Shown: piece by piece, positions 38,122-47,440 of the stretch | Numbering within the stretch: the first letter of the stretch is position 1 | Layout of the letters: the number at the start of each line of letters is the position of its first letter | From: Arthrobacter sp. U41 | GTDB taxonomy: Bacteria > Actinomycetota > Actinomycetes > Actinomycetales > Micrococcaceae | NCBI RefSeq assembly: GCF_001750145.1 | Contig: NZ_CP015732.1 | Coordinates: 62,001 to 126,000 of the forward strand | DNA: 64,000 nucleotides | Direction: 5' to 3' | Made by a program: the position numbers and the translations under genes | Notes under the pieces: model-generated | The model's input: only the letters and a program-made list of their open reading frames with translations | Database searches by the model: none | Told to the model about the DNA's origin: nothing

Positions 38122-38943
38122 CTACTGGGCCCGCATGAAGTCCTCGGCTGCCCGGACCTGCTCGTCGGTGGGCCGGATCCCGGTGTACAGCACAAACTGC
38201 TCCAGTGCCTGGATGGTCGCCACCTCCGCACCCGTGATCACAGTCTTGCCGGCCGCCCGGGCGGCCTTGATCAGCGGGGTCTCGGCCGGCAGCGCGACGA
38301 CGTCGAACACCACCTTCGCGGCATCCACCGCCTCCTGCGGGAAGGACAGCGAGCCGGCGTCCGGCCCGCCTGCCATCCCGACGGGCGTGACATTGATGAT
38401 CATGTCGGCCGTCAGGGAACCGACGTCGGCGCGCCAGGCGAACCCGTAGAGCCCGACGAGCGCCCGCCCGGCCTCCTCGTTGCGCGCGATCACGGTGACG
38501 TCCCGGAACCCGGCGTCGCGCAGGGCCGCGGCGGTGGCCTTTGCCATGCCGCCGGCGCCTTTCAGCAGCACCGAGTACGAGGCGGGCACGGCATTGCGCT
38601 GCAGCAGCTGCTCGATCGCGGTGTAGTCGGTGTTGTGGGCGGTGAGCGTGCCGCCGTCGTTGACGATGGTGTTGACCGAGTCGATGGCTTTCGCGGACGG
38701 GTCCATTACATCCACGAGCGCAATGACCTCCTCCTTGTACGGCATCGACACGGCGCAGCCGCGGATTCCGAGGCCCCGCACGCCGGCGATCGCCTGCGCC
38801 AGATCGGTGGGGGCGAAGGCCTTGTAGATCCAGTTCAGGCCGAGCTGGTCGTACAGGTGGTTGTGGAAACGCGTCCCGTTGTTGCTCGGCCGGGCCGAGA
38901 GCGAGATGCAGAGGGTCATGTCTTTATTCAGGATGGGCACCAC
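38122..38943 (-). CDS. shikimate/quinate dehydrogenase-like protein
   Basis: A 273-residue member of the shikimate 5-dehydrogenase family. The substrate domain contains SLSARPSNNGTRFHN, the YKEEVIALVD lysine segment and VNTIVNDGG; the NADP(H) domain has LKGAGGMAKATAAAL and the RN following strand two. The opening SLSARPSNNG differs from canonical AroE (VIGxPIxHSxSP), pointing to the AroE-like/YdiB-type subgroup rather than the main biosynthetic enzyme. The start is one of two consecutive GTG codons (38943, 38940) behind GGAG. A CRP-like site lies about 75 bases upstream. Confidence 0.85.
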   Translation of the reverse strand: MVPILNKDMTLCISLSARPSNNGTRFHNHLYDQLGLNWIYKAFAPTDLAQAIAGVRGLGIRGCAVSMPYKEEVIALVDVMDPSAKAIDSVNTIVNDGGTLTAHNTDYTAIEQLLQRNAVPASYSVLLKGAGGMAKATAAALRDAGFRDVTVIARNEEAGRALVGLYGFAWRADVGSLTADMIINVTPVGMAGGPDAGSLSFPQEAVDAAKVVFDVVALPAETPLIKAARAAGKTVITGAEVATIQALEQFVLYTGIRPTDEQVRAAEDFMRAQ

Positions 38944-39010
38944 TCCATTAAACGCCAGGCCGGCCCCGGCCGCCGCGCGGCCGGACGCGGCGCTGTCGTC
39001 CGGAGACTTT

Positions 39011-39026
39011 TGTGAACACTTTCACG
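39011..39026. promoter_or_regulatory. CRP/GlxR-like binding site
   Basis: TGTGA (39011-39015), six bases, then TCACG (39022-39026): one mismatch from the TGTGA-N6-TCACA consensus of CRP/GlxR proteins. It lies between two divergent genes, centred about 75 bp before the shikimate dehydrogenase-like start and 150 bp before the ligase gene. Confidence 0.45.
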
Positions 39027-39169
39027 TTTCCGCCGCCGTCCGGCCACAGGCCCGGTGCCGCCCCTGCACTAGACTTGAGCCACCGTTGCCTCGCCAACTG
39101 TCCGGCGAATCCGCCTGTGACGCTGCCGGCCGGGCATGGAAACGGACAGCACAACGATGAAGGGACCAC

Positions 39170-40321
39170 ATGAAGATTGATTTCGCTTCATCCAGGCAAT
39201 CAACTCTTGGTGTGGAATGGGAACTTGCCCTGGTGGACGCGGAAACCGGGGAGCTGGCCTCCGTGGCCCAGGAGGTCCTCCGCGGCGTCGCCGCGAGGCA
39301 TCCCGAACTGAACGAGGACGACGAGCACCCGCACATCAAGCAGGAACTGCTGTTGAACACGGTGGAGCTTGTCACCGGCATCTGCAACACCGTGGCCGAG
39401 GCCAAGGCGGACCTGAGCAGCTCCCTCGCCGCCGTCCGTGACGTCACCGATCCGATGGGCGTCGAGATCTTCTGCGCCGGCAGCCATCCCTTCAGTCCCC
39501 CGCAGCTCCAGCCGGTGACGGACAAGGAGCGTTACGCCAAGCTCATTGACCGCACGCAGTGGTGGGGCCGCCAGATGGTGATCTACGGGGTGCACGTGCA
39601 TGTGGGCCTGGACAGCCGGGACAAGGTGCTGCCGGTGCTGGACGGCCTGGTGAACTACTTCCCGCAGTTCCAGGCACTCTCCGCGTCCAGCCCGTTCTGG
39701 GGCGGCGAGGACACCGGCTACGCCTCCCAGCGCGCGCTGATGTTCCAGCAGCTGCCCACCGCCGGCCTGCCCTTCCAGTTCGCCAGCTGGGAGGACTTCG
39801 AGTCCTATGCCCAGGACATGTTCACCACCGGCGTGATCGACTCGCTCTCCGAAATCCGCTGGGACATCCGGCCCGTCCCCCATTTCGGCACCATCGAGAT
39901 GCGCATCTGCGACGGCCTGGCAACACTCGAGGAAGTCGGCGCCATCGCCGCCCTGACGCAGTGCCTCGTCGATGAGTTCTCCACGACGCTGGACAACGGC
40001 GGCACCATCCCCACCATGCCGCCCTGGCATGTGCAGGAAAACAAATGGCGTGCGGCCCGCTACGGCCTGGACGCCATCATCATCCTCGACGCCGCAGGCA
40101 ACGAACAGCTCGTCACCGATCACATCCGCGAGACGGTCGCGCGGCTGGAACCGGTCGCCGTCAAACTGGGCTGCGCCGCCGAACTGGCCGATGTCCTGAA
40201 GATCATCGAGCGCGGCGCCGGGTACCAGCGGCAGCGGCGTGTGGCGGCGGAGCACGGCGGCGACCTGCGCGCCGTCGTCCTGGATCTGGTCCAGCAGATG
40301 CGCAAGGGCCCCGAAGCCTAG
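39170..40321 (+). CDS. YbdK-type glutamate--cysteine ligase (carboxylate-amine ligase)
   Basis: A 383-residue GCS2-family enzyme. It starts with the family motif STLGVEWELALVDAETGEL and includes CAGSHPF, the VHVHVG histidine cluster, and FGTIEMRICDG, all glutamate-cysteine ligase signature elements. Such enzymes form gamma-glutamyl amides; in actinobacteria that use mycothiol the natural substrate is uncertain. GAAGGGACC precedes the ATG. It converges on tsaD. Confidence 0.92.
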   Translation: MKIDFASSRQSTLGVEWELALVDAETGELASVAQEVLRGVAARHPELNEDDEHPHIKQELLLNTVELVTGICNTVAEAKADLSSSLAAVRDVTDPMGVEIFCAGSHPFSPPQLQPVTDKERYAKLIDRTQWWGRQMVIYGVHVHVGLDSRDKVLPVLDGLVNYFPQFQALSASSPFWGGEDTGYASQRALMFQQLPTAGLPFQFASWEDFESYAQDMFTTGVIDSLSEIRWDIRPVPHFGTIEMRICDGLATLEEVGAIAALTQCLVDEFSTTLDNGGTIPTMPPWHVQENKWRAARYGLDAIIILDAAGNEQLVTDHIRETVARLEPVAVKLGCAAELADVLKIIERGAGYQRQRRVAAEHGGDLRAVVLDLVQQMRKGPEA

Positions 40322-40348
40322 GCACGGCGCCTGCCCCGCGGGACGGTC

Positions 40349-41497
40349 TCAGGCCGAGACGGTGGTGACCGGCATCGAGGAATCCGGCGCAAACGCGATG
40401 CCGCTCGGCGCGATCCCCGCCATCACCAGCTGGGCGCCCAGAGCCGCCACCATGGCGCCGTTGTCCGTGCACAGGTCCAGCGGCGGGACGGTCAGCCGGA
40501 TGCCGGCGGCGCTGCAGCGCTGTTCCGTGAGCTGGCGCAGCCGCGAATTCGCCGCCACACCGCCGCCGAGCAGCAGTTCGGTGATGCCGTTCTCCCGGCA
40601 GGCAAGCACCGCCTTGGACGTAATGACGTCCACCACGGCCTCCTGGAAGGCCGCGGCAATGTCCGCCACCGGCACCGTCTCGCCCCGGGCCTCGAACTGC
40701 TCCACGCAGCGTGCGACGGCGGTCTTGAGTCCGCTGAAAGACCAGTCATAGCGGTGCGGCCCGGGTTCCTCCGCGGTCCCCATGTATTTGGGCTGGCTGA
40801 GGCCGCGCGGGAAGCGGATCGCCTTGGCGTTGCCGGTGCGTGCCAGCCTGTCGATGGCCGGGCCGCCCGGATAGCCCAGGCCCAGGAGCCGCGCCACCTT
40901 GTCGTAGGCCTCGCCGGCGGCGTCGTCGATCGTGGACCCGAGCAGCTCGACGTCCCCGGTGATGTTCCGGATCCGCAGGATTTCGGTGTGCCCGCCGGAG
41001 ACCAGCAGGGCGCCCAGGTTTTCCGGCAGGGCGTTCCCCGGCAGCGCGCTCCCCCGCGGAACGTCCGCCCGCGCGGGGCCGGCGGAGGCCAGCGGCCCGC
41101 CGTCGTCCGTCTGGAGCAGCCCGACGCCGACGTGCGCGACGAGGTGGTTGATGGCGTAGAGCGGTTTGCCCGTGGCGACGGCGAGCGCCTTGGCCGCGCA
41201 GACGCCCACCATCAGCGCTCCCGCGAGCCCCGGACCGGACGTGACGGCGATCGCGTCGATGTCCGCGAGCGTCACCCCGGCCCCTGCGAGCGCCTCGCGG
41301 AGGGTGGGCACGAAGGCGTCCAGGTGGGCGCGGGAGGCGATCTCGGGAATCACGCCGCCGAACCGGACATGTTCCTCCATGGAGGAGGACACGGTGTTGG
41401 TCAGCAGCTGCGTGCCGCGGACGATCCCGACGCCGGTCTCGTCGCAGGAGGATTCGATGCCGAGGACCAGCGGCCCCTCCGGCTGGGTGCTGTTCAT
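40349..41497 (-). CDS. tsaD: tRNA t6A threonylcarbamoyltransferase subunit TsaD
   Basis: Transfers threonylcarbamoyl to A37 of ANN-reading tRNAs, working with TsaB and TsaE. The 382-residue protein has the ASKHA fold start [17 protein letters not shown], the metal-binding HxxxH in [18 protein letters not shown] and [14 protein letters not shown]. It carries a Pro/Ala/Gly-rich insertion (about residues 135-155) compared with E. coli. It is the last gene of the alr-tsaE-tsaB-rimI-tsaD operon and overlaps rimI by ATGA. Confidence 0.97.
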   Translation of the reverse strand: MNSTQPEGPLVLGIESSCDETGVGIVRGTQLLTNTVSSSMEEHVRFGGVIPEIASRAHLDAFVPTLREALAGAGVTLADIDAIAVTSGPGLAGALMVGVCAAKALAVATGKPLYAINHLVAHVGVGLLQTDDGGPLASAGPARADVPRGSALPGNALPENLGALLVSGGHTEILRIRNITGDVELLGSTIDDAAGEAYDKVARLLGLGYPGGPAIDRLARTGNAKAIRFPRGLSQPKYMGTAEEPGPHRYDWSFSGLKTAVARCVEQFEARGETVPVADIAAAFQEAVVDVITSKAVLACRENGITELLLGGGVAANSRLRQLTEQRCSAAGIRLTVPPLDLCTDNGAMVAALGAQLVMAGIAPSGIAFAPDSSMPVTTVSA

Positions 41498-42000
41498 GGG
41501 CGGTCTGCTTCCCTGGGCGTGGTGTCGGGTTCGCGGGCGCCGAGCCGCAGCCGCATGATCAGCGCGTCGACGCCGTCGCGGTAGTAGCGGGGCCGGACGT
41601 GGATCTGTTCGAAGCCGTACCGGCGGTAGAGCTGCTGGGCTCGGGGGTTGTCGGCCCGGACCTCCAGGAGCACGTCATCGGCGCGGCGCCGCCGGCTTTC
41701 CCGGATGAGCTCGGTGAGCAGCGCCGAACCGATCCCCCGGCCTTCCTGCTCCGGGACGACGGCGATGGTCTGGACGTCCGAGATCGGCTCGATGCACATC
41801 AGCCCGGCGTAGCCCACGATCTTCCCGGCCAGCTCGGCCACGAGGTAGCGCCGCGTTTCGGCCTGCGCCAGCTCATCAAAGAACATCTGCAGCGGCCAGG
41901 CGTCCACCGGGAACAGCCTGCGCTCCAGTTCATGCACGGCGGGGATGTCCGCCGCGGTCATCTCCCGCAGGATCACACCGCCCGGCGCCCGGGCGTTCAA
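41494..42000 (-). CDS. rimI: ribosomal protein S18-alanine N-acetyltransferase
   Basis: GNAT-fold enzyme of 168 residues predicted to acetylate the N-terminus of ribosomal protein S18. Landmarks are [20 protein letters not shown], the acetyl-CoA loop [15 protein letters not shown] and the C-terminal [24 protein letters not shown] at 42000 is taken as start: it overlaps the tsaB stop (TTGA) and AGAGGG lies four to five bases before it. The alternative GTG at 41976 is possible. Translation is coupled on both sides. Confidence 0.9.
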   Translation of the reverse strand: MNARAPGGVILREMTAADIPAVHELERRLFPVDAWPLQMFFDELAQAETRRYLVAELAGKIVGYAGLMCIEPISDVQTIAVVPEQEGRGIGSALLTELIRESRRRRADDVLLEVRADNPRAQQLYRRYGFEQIHVRPRYYRDGVDALIMRLRLGAREPDTTPREADRP

Positions 42001-42668
42001 AGCGCCCTCTTCCGCGGGCCGGGGACCTGGGCGTCGGACTCGCGCAGGTAGAGCGGTGTGGAATCGAGCAGCTGCTCCCCTGCTGCGAGCCGTGCGAGGG
42101 CGAACTGGCCCAGCGAGAGGGCCTCGGGCTGGCGGGAGCTGAATTCGGGGACAGCCTTGACGACGTCGGCGTAGAGGCCGGCGCCGGCGCCGTAGACCGG
42201 CAGCTCGGGCAGGTCCGCGGCGAAGCCGACATGCGGGCCGTCCAGGAGCTGCGGCAGCTGGCTGCCGGTGAGCACATAGCGGGCCCAGTAGACCTCTTTG
42301 CGCCGCGCATCCGTGGCGACGATGAACTCCGGCGCCGCTTCGGTGGATTCCGCCACTTCCAGCGCGATGGCGTCCAGGCTCATCAGCCCGTACAGGGGTT
42401 TGCCCCACACGAACGAAAGGGTGCGGGCCGTGACGATGCCCGAGCGCAGGCCGGTGAACGGGCCCGGCCCCACCCCGGTGACAACCGCGTCGACGTCGGC
42501 GCCGCTCAGGCCCGCCTCGGCGAGGAGCGCCGCGATTCCCGGCGCCAGCACTTCGGCGTGGCTCCGGGTGTCCTCGGTGGAGAAGCTGCCCACGAGGGAC
42601 TCCGGGGCGTCGTCGGAGACGAGCGCGGCGCTGGCCACGGCCGAGGTGTCAATGGCAAGGATCAGCAT
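41997..42668 (-). CDS. tsaB: t6A synthesis protein TsaB
   Basis: Non-catalytic partner of TsaD in t6A synthesis, 223 residues. It begins with the ASKHA motif LILAIDTSAVASAALV and contains VVTGVGPGPFTGLRSGI, the TsaB signature. It overlaps tsaE upstream (TGATG) and rimI downstream. Confidence 0.95.
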   Translation of the reverse strand: MLILAIDTSAVASAALVSDDAPESLVGSFSTEDTRSHAEVLAPGIAALLAEAGLSGADVDAVVTGVGPGPFTGLRSGIVTARTLSFVWGKPLYGLMSLDAIALEVAESTEAAPEFIVATDARRKEVYWARYVLTGSQLPQLLDGPHVGFAADLPELPVYGAGAGLYADVVKAVPEFSSRQPEALSLGQFALARLAAGEQLLDSTPLYLRESDAQVPGPRKRAL

Positions 42669-43309
42669 CAGTGCCCTTCCGGGGTGTGGGGCGCGGATTC
42701 GGAAGCGGTCCCGGCAGGCGCGGTGTCAGCGGGCGCCTCCAGTGCGGGCGGGTGCACCCAGCGGGGGCCGAAGCCACGGATCACGATCGTGCGGGGTTCG
42801 TCGTCGTCGTCGGTGTCGAAGTCCAGCACCCCGGGGGTTTGCGCGGGGGCCGGAGGCTGCGTGGATTCCGGAACCCCGGGCGTGCCGCCCAGGCTGCGGA
42901 CCAGGTCCACCTCAAGCCGGCTCTCGCTCAGGTGTTCCACCCGGCCGCGGCCCCATTCCACCACGGTCACGGAGCTGTCCATGGTGTTTTCCAGGTCGAT
43001 ATCGTCGATTTCCGAGGCCGAACCCAGCCGGTAGGCGTCAACGTGCACCAGGTCCGGGCCGCCCGGCCGGGGACCGTCGGGCAGGTTCGGGTGGATGCGG
43101 ACCAGCACGAACGTCGGTGAGATGATGCCGGCCCGGACCCCCAGGCCCTCCCCGAGGCCCTGGGTGAAGGTGGTCTTTCCCGCTCCCAGCTCACCGGTCA
43201 GGACCAGCAGGTCCCCGGCCTGCAGCTGGGCGCCGAGGCTGGCCGCGAGGGCGTGGGTTTCGTCCGCGGTCCGGACTTCCAGGGTCCGTTCCCAGGCCGC
43301 CGCGCTCAC
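42668..43309 (-). CDS. tsaE: t6A synthesis ATPase TsaE, C-terminally extended
   Basis: ATPase of the t6A complex. The Walker A motif GELGAGKTTFTQGLG is at about residues 39-53, followed by SPTFVLVRIH, HVDAYRL and VVEWG, all family features. At 213 residues it is about 50 longer than typical: after residue 145 comes a Pro/Thr-rich acidic extension (DFDTDDDDEP) of likely disorder. GTG 43309 overlaps the alr stop (GTGA). Confidence 0.94.
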   Translation of the reverse strand: MSAAAWERTLEVRTADETHALAASLGAQLQAGDLLVLTGELGAGKTTFTQGLGEGLGVRAGIISPTFVLVRIHPNLPDGPRPGGPDLVHVDAYRLGSASEIDDIDLENTMDSSVTVVEWGRGRVEHLSESRLEVDLVRSLGGTPGVPESTQPPAPAQTPGVLDFDTDDDDEPRTIVIRGFGPRWVHPPALEAPADTAPAGTASESAPHTPEGH

Positions 43310-44526
43310 GGCCGGGACTCTTCGCTGACGGGCTCTTCGTTGATGTAGCGGCGCGGCACCCGGGGGCTGATCCGCGTGACGATCTCATAGTTGTTCGTGC
43401 CGGCCGCCCGGGCCCAGTCCTCTGCGGTGGGGCCGCCGCCGTCGCCGTTGCCGAACAGCACCGCCTCGGCACCGAGGACGGTGGGTCCGCCGGCGGAAAC
43501 GTTGAGCGGGCCGAGGTCGATCACCATCTGGTCCATCGCGATGCGTCCCACGACCGGGTAGTTCACGCCGCCGACGCGGACCGGTCCTCCGGTGGCGATC
43601 CGCGGCACGCCGTCGGCGTAGCCCAGCGGGATCAGTCCCAGGGTGCTGGTGCTGCCGGTGCGGTAATTAAGTCCGTAGGACACTCCCTGGCCGGCCGGGA
43701 CATCCTTGCAGTGCGAAACGACGGTGCGGAGGGTCATTGCGGGGCGCAGGCCCAGTTCTTCCGAGCTCTGACCTTCGAACGGCGAGAGTCCGTAGAGCCC
43801 CAGGCCGACGCGGACCAGATCAAAATGGGTGTCAGGCCGGGACAGGGTGGCCGGGGTGTTGGCCAGGTGCCGCACTTCCGGGTCCACGCCGGCGTCCTGG
43901 GCGATGGCGAGGGCTTCACGGAAGGCTGTCAGCTGGTCGTCGGTTTCCGGGCGCTCGGGTTCGTCGGCGACGGCCAGGTGGGAGAAGATGCCCACCACCC
44001 GCAGCAGGCCCTGGTCCTGGTATTCCATGGCTTCGCCGACGAGGCTGTCCCATGCATCCAGGGTCGCCCCGTTGCGTCCCAGCCCGGTGTCCACTTTGAG
44101 GTGCACGCGGGCAGGCCGTTCCTGCTCGCGGGCGGCCGCAACGATGCGTTCCAGTTCCCAGCCCGAGCAGCCGATGTCGATCCCAGCGGCCACGGCGGCG
44201 GCGAAGTTGCTCTCCGGGGTGTGCAGCCAGGCCAGCAGGGGCGCCTCGATGCCGGCGGCGCGCAGGGCCAGGGCTTCGGAAATGTGGGCCGTTCCCAGCC
44301 AGGTGGCTCCTGCGCTGAGGGCCGCGCGGGCGACGGGAACGGCGCCGTGGCCGTAGGCATCGGCCTTGACGACTGCCATCACCCGGGCCGGCGACGCCAC
44401 GGCCGCCACGCGGCGGACATTGTGCCGGATGGCTTGGAGGTCGATTACTGCCGAGCGTTCCTCCACGTGGGCTGGCGAAGCCTGAGGGACGGGCCGGGAA
44501 TCACCGGTTGCTGCTGGGTAAGTCAC
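43306..44526 (-). CDS. alr: alanine racemase
   Basis: PLP enzyme interconverting L- and D-alanine for peptidoglycan. The 406-residue protein has the PLP-lysine motif VVKADAYGHGAVPVARAAL, LKVDTGLGRNG, the C-terminal domain tyrosine region GVSYGLNYRTG and VGRIAMDQMVIDLG. It is the first gene of the operon that continues with tsaE, tsaB, rimI and tsaD, all junctions overlapping. Upstream lies the repeat-bearing gap. Confidence 0.96.
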   Translation of the reverse strand: MTYPAATGDSRPVPQASPAHVEERSAVIDLQAIRHNVRRVAAVASPARVMAVVKADAYGHGAVPVARAALSAGATWLGTAHISEALALRAAGIEAPLLAWLHTPESNFAAAVAAGIDIGCSGWELERIVAAAREQERPARVHLKVDTGLGRNGATLDAWDSLVGEAMEYQDQGLLRVVGIFSHLAVADEPERPETDDQLTAFREALAIAQDAGVDPEVRHLANTPATLSRPDTHFDLVRVGLGLYGLSPFEGQSSEELGLRPAMTLRTVVSHCKDVPAGQGVSYGLNYRTGSTSTLGLIPLGYADGVPRIATGGPVRVGGVNYPVVGRIAMDQMVIDLGPLNVSAGGPTVLGAEAVLFGNGDGGGPTAEDWARAAGTNNYEIVTRISPRVPRRYINEEPVSEESRP

Positions 44527-44595
44527 TTAACGATTCTAGGGGTGGCAGCGCATGCGGCTGAATTCGGGCCCCGCGGCAGCCTCCCTCACCCCCAC

Positions 44596-44674
44596 GGGAC
44601 ATGCCCAGTGCTCGCGCCCGCCACTGGGCACAAGGCCTTATGCCCATTCCTTACCCCGAGCGCGGGACATGTCC
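44596..44674. repeat. 79-bp palindrome-rich repeat, copy 1
   Basis: First of two direct copies, 115 bp apart start to start, differing at four positions. It begins GGGACATGCCC and ends with the perfect palindrome GGACATGTCC. Inside are GCCCAGTG/CACTGGGC (8-bp stem, 11-nt loop) and the near-palindrome GGGCACAAGGCCTTATGCCC, which overlap, so two hairpins compete. Looks like a REP or MITE-like intergenic element. Confidence 0.85.
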
Positions 44675-44710
44675 AGCGGCCACCCGGTCCCGAGGCCGGA
44701 GCGCGCCCGA

Positions 44711-44789
44711 GGGACATGCCCAGTGCTCGCGCCCGCCGCTGGGCACAAGGCCTTATGCCCATTCCTTACACCCAGCGCGGGGCATGTCC
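44711..44789. repeat. 79-bp palindrome-rich repeat, copy 2
   Basis: Second copy of the element at 44596, about 95% identical, in the same orientation. One substitution weakens the first hairpin (CGCTGGGC). Together with copy 1 it fills most of the 293-base gap between alr and the PfkB kinase gene; no gene is evident there. Confidence 0.85.
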
Positions 44790-44819
44790 GGCGGGAGCAA
44801 GCCCGGGCGGCGGCGCCGC

Positions 44820-45911
44820 TTACGCGTCCGACAGGTGCGCGATGGTCGCCGTCGCCCGCCGCTGGGCCTCCGGCGGCACATCCCGGACGATGTCCTCGAG
44901 GAAGCTGTAGCGCCGGAGCCACTGGCTGCTCTGCCGTTCCTTCCGGGCGTTGGCCCGGTGCCACCAGTCGGCGATGTCCCCCCAGCCGGGTGCGGCCAGC
45001 GAGCCGCCGACCTCCTGCACGGCCAGGGCGGCGCAGAGATTGGCGAACCGCAGTCGGTCGCCGAGCGGCCAGCCGGCGAGGCAGCCGACGATAAAGGCGG
45101 CACCGAAGCAGTCCCCCGCCCCGGTCGGATCGAAGGCGGACACCGGCAGCGAGGGCACCCACTCCTCTTCGCCCGTTTCGGAATCCACGGCCATCGCCCC
45201 CTGCGCCCCAAGGGTCACAACGGCGACCGGGACCTTGTCCGCCAGGGCGTACAGGGCCGCCCACGGATTGTCGTGGCCGGTGAAGTTCATCGCCTCGTGC
45301 TGGTTCGGCATGAAGGCGTGGAAGTACTGCAGGTTCTCCAGCCGGGTGGAGGACCAGGCGCCGGTGGGATCCCAGCCGACGTCGCCGAACAGCCGCACCC
45401 CGGCCTTGTACGCGTCGAGCGCCCACGGCTCCAGCTCCTCGCCGAGCTCCGCGACCGCTGCGAGCGCCGGAGGAGGGGTGCCGACCAGTTCGCTGGAGGT
45501 TACCGGGGCCGGGTGGCCGTGCGTCACCATGGACCGGTCGTGCTCCACGCTGAGGGACACCGTGACCGGCGAGTGCCAGCCGGGCACACGCCGGGACAGG
45601 GACAGGTCCACGTGCTCCTGGCCGGCCAGGATCTTCCAGTTGTAGTCGCCGTAGCCGTCGTCGCCGAACGCGGCCGCCAGCCCGGTCCGCAGCCCCAGCC
45701 GGGCCGCGGCGATGGCCTGGTTGGCCACGCCGCCGGGGCAGCTGCCCATCCCGTCGCTCCAGATCTCGGTTCCGGCGACGGGCGCGTGCGGCAGCCCGGT
45801 GAAGATGATGTCCTGGAAAACGGTCCCGGTCAGCAGCAAGTCGAAGCCCCCCGCCGTCGGGGTCCGGACGGAGGAAAGCGGATCAAAGCGCCGCGTCGGT
45901 TTCGCGTCCAT
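44820..45911 (-). CDS. PfkB-family carbohydrate kinase
   Basis: A 363-residue ribokinase-like sugar or nucleoside kinase. The glycine motif GMGSCPGGVANQAIAAARLG and the catalytic DPTGAGDCFGAAFI (Asp base) are both intact. Ligand side chains do not identify the sugar. ATG 45911 has no strong ribosome binding site. The open frame runs on for hundreds of codons upstream, antisense to the GH4 and GNAT genes, which is a GC-bias artefact. It is divergent from the GH4 gene, so a shared sugar-phosphate pathway is possible. Confidence 0.85.
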   Translation of the reverse strand: MDAKPTRRFDPLSSVRTPTAGGFDLLLTGTVFQDIIFTGLPHAPVAGTEIWSDGMGSCPGGVANQAIAAARLGLRTGLAAAFGDDGYGDYNWKILAGQEHVDLSLSRRVPGWHSPVTVSLSVEHDRSMVTHGHPAPVTSSELVGTPPPALAAVAELGEELEPWALDAYKAGVRLFGDVGWDPTGAWSSTRLENLQYFHAFMPNQHEAMNFTGHDNPWAALYALADKVPVAVVTLGAQGAMAVDSETGEEEWVPSLPVSAFDPTGAGDCFGAAFIVGCLAGWPLGDRLRFANLCAALAVQEVGGSLAAPGWGDIADWWHRANARKERQSSQWLRRYSFLEDIVRDVPPEAQRRATATIAHLSDA

Positions 45912-45992
45912 GTATGGCACATTACGCCGTCCCGGTACCGCTGGAAAGGCGTGCGCCGGGCCCGGGAGAGCCACTGTGAATAGACTGGGGAC

Positions 45993-47432
45993 ATGCGGCT
46001 GATGATTGCCGGAGGCGGCGGGTTCCGGGTACCGCTGGTCTACCGGGCGCTCTGCGCGGGACCGTTCGCGGGCCTGGTCCGGGAACTGGTGCTGTACGAC
46101 GTCGATCCGGCCCGCCTCGCCGCCATCAACGCGGTCCTGGCCTCCTTCGCGGGGCAGGCTGCCGGCGCCGCCCTTCCCCCGGTCCGGGCCACCACGTCGC
46201 TGGCCGAGGCGCTGGACGGCACGGACCTGGTCTTCGCCGCGATCCGCCCCGGCGGGACGGCCGGCCGCACCGCCGATGAGCGGGTGGCCCTGGCCCTGGG
46301 GCTCCTGGGCCAGGAGACCACGGGGGCGGGCGGGATCTCCTACGCGCTGCGGTCCATCCCCCGCATGCTCGATCTCGCGGCCCAGATGCGGCGCCACTGC
46401 CCGGACGCGTGGCTGCTGAATTTCACGAACCCGGCCGGTATGGTCACCGAGGCCCTGGTTCCGGTGCTCGGCCGCAGGGTGGTGGGCATCTGCGATTCGG
46501 CGAGCGGGCTGGTCCACCGGGCGGCGCGGGCCGCCGGCGTCGACCTTCCCGAGGGCAGGCTCGACGGCGTGGGGTACTACGGCCTGAACCATCTTGGCTG
46601 GCTGTACCGCCTGGAGGCCGGCGGCCGGGACGTGCTGCCCGGGCTGCTGGCCGACGCCGACGCCCTGGCCGGCTTCGAGGAAGGCCGGCTGTTTCCGCAG
46701 CCCTTCCTGGCGGACCTGGGCGCCCTGCCGAACGAGTACCTCTATTACTACTACGAGACCGAACGTGCCCTGGCCGGCATCCGGTCCTCCGCCACGACCC
46801 GCGGCGAGTCCATCGACCGGCAGCAGACCGAGCTCTATCCGCGGCTCGCGGCGGCCGGCCCGGAGGCCTTCCGGCTGTGGGATGACGCCCGCCGCTCCCG
46901 AGAGGAGGGCTATCTCGCCGAGGCCCGTCCCGCCGGCGAGCGCCGGGATGAGACCGACCTCGCCGGGGGCGGCTACGAACGCGTCGCGCTCGCGGTCATG
47001 CGCGCGCTCTCCGGCGGCGGTCCGGCGGAGCTGATCCTGAACACCCCCAACACCGCCAGCGACGCCGGCACCGGTGAGGGCACAGGTGCCGGCACTGGCG
47101 CCGGTGACGCCGCGGCGATTCCCGGACTGCCGGCGGACGCCGTCGTCGAGGTCCCCTGCCGGGTGACACCCGAGGGGGTGGTCCCGCTGCGGCAGGAACG
47201 GCCCGCGCCGGCGCAACTGGACCTGCTCCGGCGGGTGAAGGACGTCGAGCGGCTGGTCGTGAAGGCGACCAGCCGGGACCCCGGGACAACCGGGCCGGGC
47301 CGCCGTGAGGCGGCCCTGGCGGCCTTCGCCGCGCACCCGCTGGTCGGTTCCGGGGACCTCGCGGGACAACTGCTGGCCGGCTACGAGGCCGCGTTCCCGG
47401 AACTGGGGAGGCTCTGGTCCGCTGGGACCTGA
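45993..47432 (+). CDS. glycoside hydrolase family 4, 6-phospho-beta-glucosidase-like
   Basis: A 479-residue NAD+- and metal-dependent glycosidase of family GH4. The N-terminus MRLMIAGGGGFRVPLVYRAL binds NAD; NFTNPAGMVTEAL, GICDSASGL and GLNHLGWLY are the conserved metal and catalytic regions. It would hydrolyse a 6-phospho-beta-glucoside. A Gly/Thr-rich insertion (about residues 352-372) is unusual. No PTS EIIBC is encoded nearby. Confidence 0.88.
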   Translation: MRLMIAGGGGFRVPLVYRALCAGPFAGLVRELVLYDVDPARLAAINAVLASFAGQAAGAALPPVRATTSLAEALDGTDLVFAAIRPGGTAGRTADERVALALGLLGQETTGAGGISYALRSIPRMLDLAAQMRRHCPDAWLLNFTNPAGMVTEALVPVLGRRVVGICDSASGLVHRAARAAGVDLPEGRLDGVGYYGLNHLGWLYRLEAGGRDVLPGLLADADALAGFEEGRLFPQPFLADLGALPNEYLYYYYETERALAGIRSSATTRGESIDRQQTELYPRLAAAGPEAFRLWDDARRSREEGYLAEARPAGERRDETDLAGGGYERVALAVMRALSGGGPAELILNTPNTASDAGTGEGTGAGTGAGDAAAIPGLPADAVVEVPCRVTPEGVVPLRQERPAPAQLDLLRRVKDVERLVVKATSRDPGTTGPGRREAALAAFAAHPLVGSGDLAGQLLAGYEAAFPELGRLWSAGT

Positions 47433-47440
47433 GCCCGGCG

